Part shown: piece after piece, positions 1 through 7,674 of the stretch
How the letters are laid out: each line of letters begins with the position of its first letter
Position numbering within the stretch: the stretch's first letter is position 1
Assembly: GCA_035551355.1 (NCBI GenBank)
Contig: DASZNF010000132.1
Coordinates: forward strand, 1-54,898
Reading direction: 5' to 3'
From: DATATV01 sp035551355
GTDB lineage: Bacteria; Actinomycetota; Actinomycetes; Mycobacteriales; Pseudonocardiaceae
Length of the DNA: 54,898 nt
Translations under genes and position numbers: made by a program
The notes under the pieces: generated by a model
The model's input: the letters and a program-made list of their open reading frames with translations, nothing else
Told to the model about the DNA's origin: nothing
Databases searched by the model: none

Positions 1-546
1 GCCGCTGGCGTACTGCTCCCAGCAGCCCCGGTTGCCGCAGCCGCACAGCCGGCCGTCCGGGACCACACGGTAGTGGCCGGGTTCGCCGGCGATCCCGTAC
101 CGGCCGTGGTAGAGGTCGCCGCCGATGAGGATGGCGCCGCCGATACCGGTGCCCACGGCGATCATGATCACGTCCTGGTAGCCGCGGGCGGCGCCGAACC
201 TCGCTTCGGCCCAGAGCCCGCTGTCGGCGTCGTTCTCCACGATCACCGGCAACCCGACCTGGTCCTGCACGGACTGCCGCAACGGCTCGTTGCGCCAGGC
301 CAGGTTGGGCGCGAACAGCACCGTGGACCGGGTCTCGTCGATGAAACCGGCCGCACCCAGCCCCACCGCGCTCACGTCATACTGGGACGCCAGGTCGGTG
401 ACGATGTCGGCGATCACCTGGGCCGTCCGGGCTGGACTGGCCGCGGGGGTGGAACGTTTCAGCTTTTCAACGATGTGGCCGGCGTCGTCGACGACGCCGG
501 CCGCGGCTTTGGTGCCCCCAACGTCAACGCCTATCGTCAGGCCCAC
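1..546 (-). CDS. glk: ROK-family glucokinase (C-terminus beyond window edge)
   Basis: ROK-family sugar kinase, most likely ATP-dependent glucokinase making glucose-6-phosphate in the cytoplasm. Only the N-terminal 182 codons are in the window and the frame is open at base 1. The phosphate-binding motif DVGGTK lies at about residues 7-12, ENDADSGLWAEA follows mid-domain, then GTGIGGAI, the EPGH motif, and the ROK zinc signature CGCGNRGCWEQYASG at the edge. The GTG start at 546 was chosen because it places the kinase motif at the usual distance from the N-terminus. It lies inside the last codons of the upstream gene (23-nt overlap), which suggests translational coupling. Substrate choice among ROK kinases is inferred. 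Confidence 0.85.
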   Translation of the reverse strand, partial: MGLTIGVDVGGTKAAAGVVDDAGHIVEKLKRSTPAASPARTAQVIADIVTDLASQYDVSAVGLGAAGFIDETRSTVLFAPNLAWRNEPLRQSVQDQVGLPVIVENDADSGLWAEARFGAARGYQDVIMIAVGTGIGGAILIGGDLYHGRYGIAGEPGHYRVVPDGRLCGCGNRGCWEQYASG

Positions 547-961
547 GGCTGGCGTCTTCCCACGGGTCGGCCGGCCCGGTCCTGGTCGGCCCGGAGCTGG
601 CGGTACCGGAGCCGGCGGAAGGTGCCTTCATGGCGGATTCGAAGGCGGAGTACGCTTCCTGGACCACCGCGGCCAGCGCGTCGCCCGCCCCGGCCAGCTG
701 GGACCCCAGCCCGGAGCTCTGGCGGCTCTCCCGCAGCCGCCGGGCGGCCCGGCAGACCGGGCACCAGGCGCACTCGGGTGCTTCGTCCTCGGCCAGCGGC
801 CGGTTGGTGGCGGTGTCCCACACGTCCGCCTTGGGCTGGTCCTGGCCGAGCGCGCGGCGCATCTGGCCGGTCAGGTCCTTGGTCACACTGCGCGCGCCGG
901 TACGCATCAGCCAGCGCTGGAAGTCGCCTAGGGGATCTCCACCGCCGTCCCGTTCGGTCAC
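524..961 (-). CDS. conserved actinobacterial protein with CxxC-type motif (DUF5304-like)
   Basis: 145-aa hydrophilic protein of unknown function. A central Cys-containing motif, CAWCPVCRAARRLRES, could bind a metal or form disulfides. The C-terminus is disordered and rich in Gly, Ser and Pro. The GTG at 961 was chosen because an AGGGAGG ribosome site lies about 8 nt upstream; longer in-frame extensions lack one. It overlaps the glucokinase start by 23 nt, so the two are probably one operon. The resemblance to DUF5304-type Streptomyces proteins is from memory and not verified. Confidence 0.7.
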   Translation of the reverse strand: MTERDGGGDPLGDFQRWLMRTGARSVTKDLTGQMRRALGQDQPKADVWDTATNRPLAEDEAPECAWCPVCRAARRLRESRQSSGLGSQLAGAGDALAAVVQEAYSAFESAMKAPSAGSGTASSGPTRTGPADPWEDASRGPDDRR

Positions 962-1004
962 CTGGGCGCCTCCCTGCTCATCGTGCCTACTGTGGAGCGT
1001 ACCT

Positions 1005-1775
1005 CTACCAACGGAGGACATATGGCACTCCGGTGGCGCGGAAGTGCCCCACGTTGACGCACTCGGTGACGCCGACGCGCACCCGCTGGGCCAGCGGCTG
1101 GTGCACGTGGCCGAAGAACGCGAACCGGGGCCGGGTCCGCCGGATCGCGGCCAGCAGCGCCGCGCTGCCCCGTTCCATCCGCCGGGCCACGGTGTCGTAG
1201 AGCAGTTCGGGCAGGGCCGGCGGGATGTGCGTACACAGCACGTCAACCTCACCGATTCTGTCCAGCTTGGCCGCGTACTCGTCCTCGTCCAGCTCGTGCG
1301 GCGTGTGGTAGCGCGACTTGAGGCCGCCGCCGACGAAGCCGAACGTCCAGCCGTCCAGCTCGGCCCGGCTCCCGTCCAGCACCTGGTGCCCGGGCTTCAG
1401 GTGCCCGGCCCACATGCGCGGGATGTCCACGTTGCCGTAGGTGAGGTAGGCGGGCTCGGGCAGCGCGCCGAACAGGCCCGCGTACTGGCGCATGGCGGCC
1501 GCGTTGATCGCGGCCCGGATCGAGCCTTCGGGCAGGCTGGCCGCCAGCCGCGCGGACAGCTGCCGGGCCTCGTCGAAGCGCTTGGCCAGCCGCAGCGCCA
1601 TGAAGGCGCGGGCCTGCTCCGCCCCGAACATGTCGGCGAAAATGCCCTGTCGGTAGTCCGCGTAGTCCAGGAACAGCAGCAGATCCCCCAGGCACATCAG
1701 CGCGTCCGCGTCCCGGCCCGCCGCCGGCAGCGCGTCGGACCGGCCGTGGACGTCGCTCACCAGGTGAATCCGCAT
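1005..1775 (-). CDS. calcineurin-like metallophosphoesterase
   Basis: 256-aa cytoplasmic phosphoesterase of the calcineurin-like superfamily. The metal-binding motifs occur in the expected order: DVHG at residues 8-11, GDLL near 31, GNVD mid-protein, a THIPP histidine motif, and the C-terminal GHVHQ. All ligands for a binuclear metal centre therefore appear present. The substrate is unknown. There is no Shine-Dalgarno site; a TAGCGT -10 element sits 6 nt before the ATG, so the mRNA is probably leaderless. The gene is divergent from the acyl-CoA synthetase. Confidence 0.85.
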   Translation of the reverse strand: MRIHLVSDVHGRSDALPAAGRDADALMCLGDLLLFLDYADYRQGIFADMFGAEQARAFMALRLAKRFDEARQLSARLAASLPEGSIRAAINAAAMRQYAGLFGALPEPAYLTYGNVDIPRMWAGHLKPGHQVLDGSRAELDGWTFGFVGGGLKSRYHTPHELDEDEYAAKLDRIGEVDVLCTHIPPALPELLYDTVARRMERGSAALLAAIRRTRPRFAFFGHVHQPLAQRVRVGVTECVNVGHFRATGVPYVLRW

Positions 1776-1781
1776 GCCCCC

Positions 1782-1787
1782 ACGCTA
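1782..1787 (-). promoter_or_regulatory. -10 element of a probable leaderless promoter (metallophosphoesterase)
   Basis: TAGCGT fits TANNNT and ends 6 nt before the ATG at 1775. There is no ribosome-binding site between them and no obvious -35 box. Confidence 0.5.
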
Positions 1788-1873
1788 AGCCCCGGACGTG
1801 GCGTGACGGCAGGCTGGCGGGACGTAGCCTGGACCTGACGGCTTGATCATGGCGCCGGAAAACCGAATCGACA

Positions 1874-1887
1874 CTACCGGCCAGTAG
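1874..1887. promoter_or_regulatory. palindrome upstream of fadD15, candidate operator
   Basis: CTACCGGCCAGTAG is a 14-bp palindrome with one mismatched pair, in the divergent gap about 60 bp before the acyl-CoA synthetase start. Its size and symmetry suit a TetR-type regulator of fatty-acid genes, which is inference. Confidence 0.35.
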
Positions 1888-1947
1888 CTTTACGCGATAC
1901 GGTCGGTGGCGTCCGCCAGGGCAGGCACCGGTGAAGGAGACAGCGTC

Positions 1948-3795
1948 GTGCGCCAGCACAGCATCCCGGCTCTCGTGGAGATTTCCGGCTCGGACAACCT
2001 GGCCAGGATCGTGCCGCGGCGAGCCGCTGACGACCCACGGCAGGTCGCGCTGCGCCGCAACGACGGCGGCCAGGACAGCGGCACCTGGCGGGACGTCACC
2101 ATCGGCGAGTTCCGTGATGACGTGAACGCCCTGGCCAAGGGGCTGATCGCGGCCGGTATCGCGACGGGCGACCGGGTGGCGCTGATGTCCCGGACCCGGT
2201 ACGAGTGGACGGCCCTGGACTTCGCCATCTGGACCGCGGGCGCGGTGTGCGTACCGGTGTACGAGACCTCCTCGGCCGAACAGGTCGAGTGGATCATGAG
2301 CAACTCCGGCGCCAAGGCGATCTTCGTCGAGACCGCCGCGCACGAGGAGATCGTGACCGGGCTGCGGGACCGGCTGACCGCCATGGAGCACGTGTGGCGG
2401 ATCGAGGACCCAGAGGGCCCGGGCCCGGCCGGGGAGACCTCCGAGGGCAAGGCGCCCGGACTGGAGGCGCTGCGCGCCGAGGGCACGTCCGTCGGCGACG
2501 AGACGGTGGCCGAGCGGGCCACCGCGGCGGGCGCGGACGACCTGGCCACGATCATCTATACCTCCGGGACCACCGGGCGTCCCAAGGGCTGCGAGCTGAC
2601 CCACCGCAACCTGCTGGCCGAGGTGCGGGCCGCGGCCGTGGCCTTCCCGCAGCTGACCACCCCGGGCAACTCGCTGCTGCTGTTCCTGCCGCTGGCCCAC
2701 GTGCTGGCCCGGGCGATCGGGCTGGTCGCGGTGTACAACCGGCTGACCGTCGGGCACACCGCCGACGTCAAGAACCTGGTGTCCGACCTGGGCACCTTCC
2801 GGCCGACCTTCGTGGTGGCCGTGCCCCGGGTGTTCGAGAAGGTCTACAACACGGCCAAGCAGACCGCGCACGCCGGCGGCAAGGGCAAGATCTTCGACGC
2901 GGCCGAGGCGACCGCGGTCGCCTACAGCGAGGCCTACGACGCGCCCGGCGGGATCCCCGTCGGCCTGCGCCTCAAGCACGCGCTGTTCGACCGGCTGGTG
3001 TACAGCAAGCTGCGCGCGGCGCTGGGCGGCCGGTGCACCGCGGCGGTGTCCGGCGGCGCGCCGCTTGGCGAGCGGATGGCCCATTTCTTCCGCGGCATCG
3101 GCGTGCCGGTGCTGGAGGGCTACGGGCTGACCGAGACCAGCGCGGCGGCCTGCGTGAACACCGAGGACAACTTCCGGGTGGGCACGGTGGGCCGGCCGGT
3201 GGCGGGCACCTCGGTGCGCATCGCCGAGGACGGCGAGGTGCTGCTCAAGGGCAACATCGTGTTCCGCAGCTACTGGGACAACGAGACGGCCAGCAAGGAA
3301 GCGCTGGAGAACGGCTGGTTCCACACCGGCGACCTCGGCCAGCTGGACAACGAGGGCTTCCTGCGGATCACCGGCCGGAAAAAGGAGATCATCGTCACGG
3401 CGGGCGGCAAGAACGTCTCCCCCGCCGTGCTGGAGGACCGGCTGCGCGCGCACCCGTTGATCAGCCAGGTGATGGTGGTCGGCGACAAGCGGCCGTTCAT
3501 CGGCGCGCTGATCACCGTGGACGAGGAGTTCTTCCCGGCCTGGAAGTCCCAGCACGGCCTGCCCGAGTCGGCCACCGTGGCCCAGCTGGCCGGTCACCCG
3601 GCGCTGCAGGGCGAGGTGCAGAAGGCGATCGACGAGGCCAACCGGGCGGTGTCGCACGCCGAGGCGATCAAGCGGTTCCGCATCCTGCCGGTGGACTTCA
3701 CCGAGGAGGGCGGCGAGATGACGCCCAGCCTGAAGCTGCGCCGCGCGGTGGTGGCCAAGACCTACGCCGGCGACATCGAGGCGATCTACTCCTGA
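1948..3795 (+). CDS. fadD15: long-chain fatty acid-CoA ligase, FadD15-like
   Basis: 615-aa AMP-binding acyl-CoA synthetase that activates long-chain fatty acids through an acyl-adenylate. The adenylate P-loop YTSGTTGRPKG begins near residue 204, GYGLTETSA (A5 motif) follows, then TGDLG and the C-terminal GRKKEIIVTAGGKNV hinge and lysine region. Length fits the long-chain FadD15 type. I chose the GTG at 1948 because AAGGAG lies 8 nt upstream; an in-frame GTG at 1906 lacks a site. In mycobacteria fadD15 is also beside pimB. A near-palindrome at 1874-1887 may control it. A hairpin follows the stop. Confidence 0.93.
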   Translation: MRQHSIPALVEISGSDNLARIVPRRAADDPRQVALRRNDGGQDSGTWRDVTIGEFRDDVNALAKGLIAAGIATGDRVALMSRTRYEWTALDFAIWTAGAVCVPVYETSSAEQVEWIMSNSGAKAIFVETAAHEEIVTGLRDRLTAMEHVWRIEDPEGPGPAGETSEGKAPGLEALRAEGTSVGDETVAERATAAGADDLATIIYTSGTTGRPKGCELTHRNLLAEVRAAAVAFPQLTTPGNSLLLFLPLAHVLARAIGLVAVYNRLTVGHTADVKNLVSDLGTFRPTFVVAVPRVFEKVYNTAKQTAHAGGKGKIFDAAEATAVAYSEAYDAPGGIPVGLRLKHALFDRLVYSKLRAALGGRCTAAVSGGAPLGERMAHFFRGIGVPVLEGYGLTETSAAACVNTEDNFRVGTVGRPVAGTSVRIAEDGEVLLKGNIVFRSYWDNETASKEALENGWFHTGDLGQLDNEGFLRITGRKKEIIVTAGGKNVSPAVLEDRLRAHPLISQVMVVGDKRPFIGALITVDEEFFPAWKSQHGLPESATVAQLAGHPALQGEVQKAIDEANRAVSHAEAIKRFRILPVDFTEEGGEMTPSLKLRRAVVAKTYAGDIEAIYS

Positions 3796-3830
3796 TGGAT
3801 CTCCGCACTGATTGATCGGTTTCCCGCACT

Positions 3831-3863
3831 GATGGCGGTCGGCTCCGCAGGCCGGCCGCCATC
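3831..3863. terminator. hairpin between convergent fadD15 and DUF1707 gene
   Basis: GATGGCGG (3831-3838) pairs with CCGCCATC (3856-3863) and the stem extends inward with one G-U pair to about 12 bp. It lies between two convergent stop codons, so it probably serves both strands. No U-tract, as is common in high-GC actinobacteria. Confidence 0.6.
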
Positions 3864-3870
3864 GGTGTGC

Positions 3871-4335
3871 TCAGCGCCGGAAGCGGCCCGGCCCCATCCG
3901 CAGGATGACCATCAGCACGAAGAAGATCGGCAGCAGCGGGAAGAAGAAGTGCGCGGCCAGGCCGACCGCGGCGGACACCGCGTTGAGCACGATCAGCACG
4001 AAGAAGATGCCGGCCACGATGATCATCGGCGAGACGCCGCGGCGGCGCTCGGGCAGCCGGCCGCCGCGCGGACGGCGGTTCGCCCACGGCGGGGTGGGCG
4101 GCAGCGACAGGTTCCCGGCCCACGGCGAGGCCGGCTCCGGCCGGGGGAAGACCTCGATGGGCAGATCCGCGGTGAGTTTGCGCAGGTCCCCGATGGTCGT
4201 CGCGGCATAGGCGGCGGTGCTGCGTTCCTCGAACTCGGGCAGGGTCAGCCGGCCGAGGCCGACCTGTTCCTGCAGGGCCGAGACGACCTTTTCCCGATCT
4301 TCGTCCGAGGCGCGCATCGCGTCCGCACTGGTCAT
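3871..4335 (-). CDS. DUF1707 (SHOCT-like) membrane protein
   Basis: 154-aa protein with an N-terminal DUF1707 domain: MRASDEDREKVV, then GRLTLPEFEERSTAAYAA and LRKLTADLP. A Pro/Arg-rich linker follows. The C-terminus holds two closely spaced hydrophobic helices (about residues 100-145) that would anchor it in the membrane. DUF1707 proteins are widespread small actinobacterial proteins of unknown role, often next to envelope or regulatory genes. The ATG at 4335 has GAGGAAGG 7 nt upstream; the frame extends further 5' but without a site. It lies between fadD15 and pimB, both lipid-envelope genes. Confidence 0.82.
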   Translation of the reverse strand: MTSADAMRASDEDREKVVSALQEQVGLGRLTLPEFEERSTAAYAATTIGDLRKLTADLPIEVFPRPEPASPWAGNLSLPPTPPWANRRPRGGRLPERRRGVSPMIIVAGIFFVLIVLNAVSAAVGLAAHFFFPLLPIFFVLMVILRMGPGRFRR

Positions 4336-4537
4336 GAGTGTGCCTTCCTCGACGACACCCGCCATGGTTCGCATGCTTCCCATGGTTGCCCCGAACTCGG
4401 GCGGCGGCATCGGCCCCCGGGTTGGTTTCGGGTCTACGACAACGGGTGTAGCTGATCGTGCAACGTACGCCGTGCGGCGCGGGTTCCCCGGTTCCGCCTG
4501 GTGTCGCTTGCGTCACCCGGCGTGGCGGCGCGCAAGA

Positions 4538-5674
4538 TCAGCCGTTGAGCAACTCGGCCAGCCGCCGGGCGCGGTCGGCCCACCGCCAGTCCGCGCGCAT
4601 CCAGTCCCGCCCGGCCGCGCCCATCTTGGCCGCCCGTTCCGGATCGGCCAAGAGATCGGCCAGGGTCTCGGCGATGGCCGGCACGTCCTCGGGCTCCACC
4701 ACGTGCCCGGTGACCCCGTCGCGGACCGCCTCGGGGGCGCCGCCGGAGCGCCCGGCCAGCACCGGCAGGCCGGTGGCCGCGGCCTCCAGGAACACGATGC
4801 CCAATGCCTCCACGTCCAGCCCGCGCCCGTGGGTGCGGCAGGGCATGGCGAACACGTCCCCGGCCGCGTAGTGCGCGGGCAGTTCGGCCCAGGGCACCGA
4901 GCCGGTGAACACCACGTGCTGCGCCACCCCGGTCGACTCGGCCAGGGCGTGCAGCCGGTCGTGGTAGGGGCCGCCGCCGACCAGCAGCAGGGCCGCGTCG
5001 GGCACCTGGCGGCGGATCGCGGGCAGCGCGCGGATCAGCATGTCCTGGCCCTTGCGCGGCACCAGCCGGGACACGCACACGACGGTGGGTCGCTCCCCCA
5101 GCCCGTAGCGGGCCCGGATGTCGGCCCGGGCGGCCGGGTCGGGCCGGTAGGTGTCGGTGTCCACGCCGGAGAACAGCGGCTCCAGCGCGGCCTGCCGGCC
5201 GAACGCGGCGGCGAACCGGCCGCGGGTGTACTTGCTGACGAAGGTGACCACGTCGGCGGTCGAGCCGATCCGGCGCAGCGCCTGGCGCGCGCCGGGCAGC
5301 ATGGACCAGCCGACCTCGTGGCCGTGCGTGCAGGCCACGATCCGCCGGGCGCCCGCCGCCCGCAGGTGGGACGACATCAGGGCCAGCGGCGCGGCCGCGC
5401 CGAACCAGACCGCCTCGCAGCGCTGTTCGCGCAGGATCTCCGCGGCCCGCCGGGCCACCGCGGGGGTGGGCAGCATCATCTCGCCCGGGTAGCGGAACAC
5501 CGGGAAGGGCTGGCGGACGTCGAACTCGGGGTGCGGTTCCGGGCGGTGCGGCCAGGACGAGGTGTAGACCACGAGGTTCTCGGCCGGCAGATGCTCGGCC
5601 AGGGTGTGCAGGTAGGTCTGGATGCCCCCGGGCCGGGGTGGGAAATCGTTGGTCACCAGGAGGGTCCGCCGCAC
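4538..5674 (-). CDS. pimB: GDP-mannose-dependent alpha-(1-6)-phosphatidylinositol monomannoside mannosyltransferase PimB
   Basis: 378-aa GT4-family glycosyltransferase that adds the second mannose to phosphatidylinositol monomannoside at the cytoplasmic membrane face, feeding PIM, LM and LAM synthesis. The N-terminal Rossmann half shows NDFPPRPGGIQTYLH, VWFGAAAPLALM and THGHEVGWSMLPGAR, nearly as in mycobacterial PimB. The C-terminal half has RLVPRKGQD and the nucleotide-sugar motif GLDVEALGIVFLEAAA. Length matches the family. The GTG start has no Shine-Dalgarno site; TAGTCT lies 6 nt upstream, so it looks leaderless. The first of two tandem operators of the adjacent SRPBCC-ArsR pair overlaps where its -35 region would lie. 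Confidence 0.93.
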   Translation of the reverse strand: MRRTLLVTNDFPPRPGGIQTYLHTLAEHLPAENLVVYTSSWPHRPEPHPEFDVRQPFPVFRYPGEMMLPTPAVARRAAEILREQRCEAVWFGAAAPLALMSSHLRAAGARRIVACTHGHEVGWSMLPGARQALRRIGSTADVVTFVSKYTRGRFAAAFGRQAALEPLFSGVDTDTYRPDPAARADIRARYGLGERPTVVCVSRLVPRKGQDMLIRALPAIRRQVPDAALLLVGGGPYHDRLHALAESTGVAQHVVFTGSVPWAELPAHYAAGDVFAMPCRTHGRGLDVEALGIVFLEAAATGLPVLAGRSGGAPEAVRDGVTGHVVEPEDVPAIAETLADLLADPERAAKMGAAGRDWMRADWRWADRARRLAELLNG

Positions 5675-5680
5675 CAGACG

Positions 5681-5686
5681 AGACTA
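5681..5686 (-). promoter_or_regulatory. -10 element of a probable leaderless promoter (pimB)
   Basis: TAGTCT, 6 nt before the pimB GTG. The operator-like palindrome at 5699-5718 starts 12 bp further upstream. Confidence 0.5.
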
Positions 5687-5698
5687 CCGGGCAGGCAC

Positions 5699-5718
5699 GC
5701 GCAACTCATGGGTTGCGC
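5699..5718. promoter_or_regulatory. operator-like palindrome 1 (pimB / SRPBCC-arsR intergenic region)
   Basis: GCGCAAC-TCATGG-GTTGCGC: a perfect 7-bp inverted repeat with a 6-bp spacer. It shares half-site core and spacing with palindrome 2, whose centre is 33 bp away (about three helical turns). Probable binding site of the ArsR-type protein encoded downstream. Confidence 0.6.
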
Positions 5719-5730
5719 TTTCTCGGCCAA

Positions 5731-5752
5731 TGTGCAACGCTCAGGTTGCACA
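5731..5752. promoter_or_regulatory. operator-like palindrome 2 (SRPBCC-arsR promoter)
   Basis: TGTGCAAC-GCTCAG-GTTGCACA: a perfect 8-bp inverted repeat with 6-bp spacer, ending 27 bp before the SRPBCC start codon. A lone GCAAC half-site follows at 5757. Position suits autorepression by the ArsR-type protein. Confidence 0.65.
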
Positions 5753-5779
5753 TCAGGCAACCCCGGAAGAGAGGCCACC

Positions 5780-6232
5780 ATGGCCACCGATCGCATCGAA
5801 CGTGACATCCTGATCGCCGCGCCCATCGAGCGGGTCTGGGCCGTGCTCACCGAGCCCAAGCACGTGGGCACCTGGTTCGGCCAGGGCAAACCCATCCCCG
5901 TCGACCTGCGCCCGGGCGGCACCATGGAACTCGACCACGGCGAACACGGCGTCTTCCCGACCACCATCGTGCGGGTCGACCCGCCGCGCCACCTCGCCTA
6001 CCGGTGGGCCTCGGGCTATCCCGGCGAGCAGGCCACCGAGGACAACGCCACGCTGGTCGAGTTCGACCTGTCCGAGGAGGGTGCGGGCACCCGGCTGCGG
6101 CTGGTGGAAAGCGGCTTCACCGACAAGACCGCCCCGGCCCACGCGCCGGACTCCTCACTGGAGTCCCACACCAGCGGCTGGACCGCCATGCTGCCCCGGG
6201 CCCGCGACTACGCGGAATCCCTGCCGAAATGA
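5780..6232 (+). CDS. SRPBCC (AHSA1/START-like) domain protein
   Basis: 150-aa single-domain protein of the AHSA1/SRPBCC fold. It begins with the typical strand IERDILIAAPIERVWAVLTE, then VGTWFG, LRPGGTMEL, and ends in the long C-terminal helix around HTSGWTAMLPRARDYAE. These proteins bind hydrophobic ligands in a helix-grip cavity and are often encoded next to an ArsR-type repressor, as here. The stop is 7 nt from the ArsR start, so the two are one operon. The ligand is unknown. Two tandem palindromes lie directly upstream. Confidence 0.85.
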   Translation: MATDRIERDILIAAPIERVWAVLTEPKHVGTWFGQGKPIPVDLRPGGTMELDHGEHGVFPTTIVRVDPPRHLAYRWASGYPGEQATEDNATLVEFDLSEEGAGTRLRLVESGFTDKTAPAHAPDSSLESHTSGWTAMLPRARDYAESLPK

Positions 6233-6239
6233 GCCGAGC

Positions 6240-6587
6240 ATGAGCAGCCCGGGCGCGGTCGCGCACATCGAGGTGCTGGACGGGCTGGCCGACCCGACCC
6301 GGCGGCGCATCCTGGACGCGCTGGCCGGGTACGGGTCGGCCACCGCCACCACGCTGGCCGGCGGGCTGCCGATCAGCAGGCAGGCCGTGGTCAAGCACCT
6401 CGCACTGCTGGACCGGGTCGGTCTGGTCAGCGGGCAGCGGGCCGGGCGGGAGATGCGCTATCGGCTGCGGCCCGACCGGCTGGAGGCGGCCGCGCACTGG
6501 CTGGCCGAGTTGGCCGGCGAGTGGGACCGCCGCCTCCAGCTGATCAAGCACATCGCCGAATCGGCGGAAACCGATCCGGACCAGTAG
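6240..6587 (+). CDS. ArsR-family winged-helix transcriptional regulator
   Basis: 115-aa winged-helix repressor. DGLADPTRRRILDAL is the classic ArsR first helix; the recognition helix region is PISRQAVVKHLALLDRVGLV, and the wing contains GREMRYRLRPDRL. No metal-binding Cys pair (ELCVCDL-type) is visible, so it belongs to the SRPBCC-associated ArsR group rather than the metal sensors. Start ATG at 6240 follows the SRPBCC stop by 7 nt. It probably represses its own operon through the palindromes at 5699-5752, and perhaps pimB. Confidence 0.87.
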   Translation: MSSPGAVAHIEVLDGLADPTRRRILDALAGYGSATATTLAGGLPISRQAVVKHLALLDRVGLVSGQRAGREMRYRLRPDRLEAAAHWLAELAGEWDRRLQLIKHIAESAETDPDQ

Positions 6588-6607
6588 CTCCAGACCGATC
6601 CGAACCG

Positions 6608-7645
6608 CTAGTCCAGGCGCCGGGCGCCTTCGTAGCCGGAGGGCCAGATCGGCTGGATCCGGACCACCTCGCCGGTCTCCGGCGCGTCCACCATGTACCC
6701 GTTGCCCACATAGATGCCCACGTGGTGCACGGGCGAGCCGAAGAACACCAGGTCGCCGATCTCCAGGTCGTCCTTGGACACCGCGGTGCCCATCTCGGAC
6801 TGGGCCGAGCTGGAGTGCGGGATACCGGTCACGCCGGCCTGCGCGTAGGCCCACAGCACCAGGCCCGAGCAGTCGAAGGAACTCGGTCCGGCCGCGCCCC
6901 ACACGTAGGACTTGCCCCGCTTGCTCAGCGCGGCCATCACCATCCGGCCGCGCACCCCGGGCGGGGGCACGACGACCAGGTTCGGGCCGATGCTGGACAG
7001 CTGCGCCCGATCGCTGGCCGACAGGCCGCCCATCGCCTGGGACACCTGGGCCAGCTGCTGGTTGAGCTGCGCGCTCTTCTGCTGGACCTGCTGCATCAGG
7101 GCCTGGGCCGCGTTGATCGCGTCCTGGGCCTGCTGCGCGGCCGCCTCGGCTTTGGCCGCCGAGGCGGCCGCGGCGTCCACCGCCGCCTGGTACTTGGCCA
7201 GCACGGCGTAGTTGGTGGCGGCCAGGTTCTGCAGATCGGTGGAGCGGTCCAGGTAGTCCCGGGCCGACTCACCGGTCAGCAGGGCCGAGAGCTGGTCCAT
7301 CCGGGCGCCCTCGAAGGACGCCGCGGTCAGGTTGTCCACCGAGGCGCGGAACTGGTCCTCCTGCCCCTGGGCGGTCTGCTCCTGGGCCTCGGCCGCCGCC
7401 TGCGCGGCCTTGGCCTGCACCTGCTCGGCCTGCTTCGCGGCCAGCTGGGTGTTCGCGTCGTTGAGCTGCTCGTTGAGCGCGTCGGCCTGCTGAGAGAGCT
7501 GGTCGTACGTGCCCATCGGGTCGGAGCTGCCGGAGGACGTGCTCGGGTCCGCCGTGGCGCCCGGCGCGGCAAAGGTCACCGCGGCGATCACCACGCCGGC
7601 CGTCATCGCCCCGCGCATCGTGCGCTTCAGTCTCTTCGAAGCCAC
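6608..7645 (-). CDS. secreted NlpC/P60 peptidoglycan endopeptidase (copy 1)
   Basis: 345-aa secreted hydrolase that cleaves peptide stems of peptidoglycan. Signal peptide at residues 1-32 (basic MASKRLKRTMRG, hydrophobic core, Ala-x-Ala). Residues about 40-220 form a long Ala/Gln-rich coiled coil. The C-terminal NlpC/P60 domain has the catalytic Cys in FDCSGLVLWAY, the His in VHHVGIYVG and a third polar residue beyond. It resembles mycobacterial RipC-type proteins and is the last of three tandem paralogues transcribed leftward. It diverges from copies 2 and 3 mostly in the coil, and its C-terminus ends IWPSGYEGARRLD rather than DYSGARRL. Confidence 0.9.
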   Translation of the reverse strand: MASKRLKRTMRGAMTAGVVIAAVTFAAPGATADPSTSSGSSDPMGTYDQLSQQADALNEQLNDANTQLAAKQAEQVQAKAAQAAAEAQEQTAQGQEDQFRASVDNLTAASFEGARMDQLSALLTGESARDYLDRSTDLQNLAATNYAVLAKYQAAVDAAAASAAKAEAAAQQAQDAINAAQALMQQVQQKSAQLNQQLAQVSQAMGGLSASDRAQLSSIGPNLVVVPPPGVRGRMVMAALSKRGKSYVWGAAGPSSFDCSGLVLWAYAQAGVTGIPHSSSAQSEMGTAVSKDDLEIGDLVFFGSPVHHVGIYVGNGYMVDAPETGEVVRIQPIWPSGYEGARRLD

Positions 7646-7674
7646 GCGCCCTGATCTCCTTCGTCCACGCCCGC

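Noticed and set aside
1249..3657. 802-codon minus-strand open frame across fadD15
   Set aside because: Antisense shadow of fadD15 and frame-shifted metallophosphoesterase; no conserved motif.
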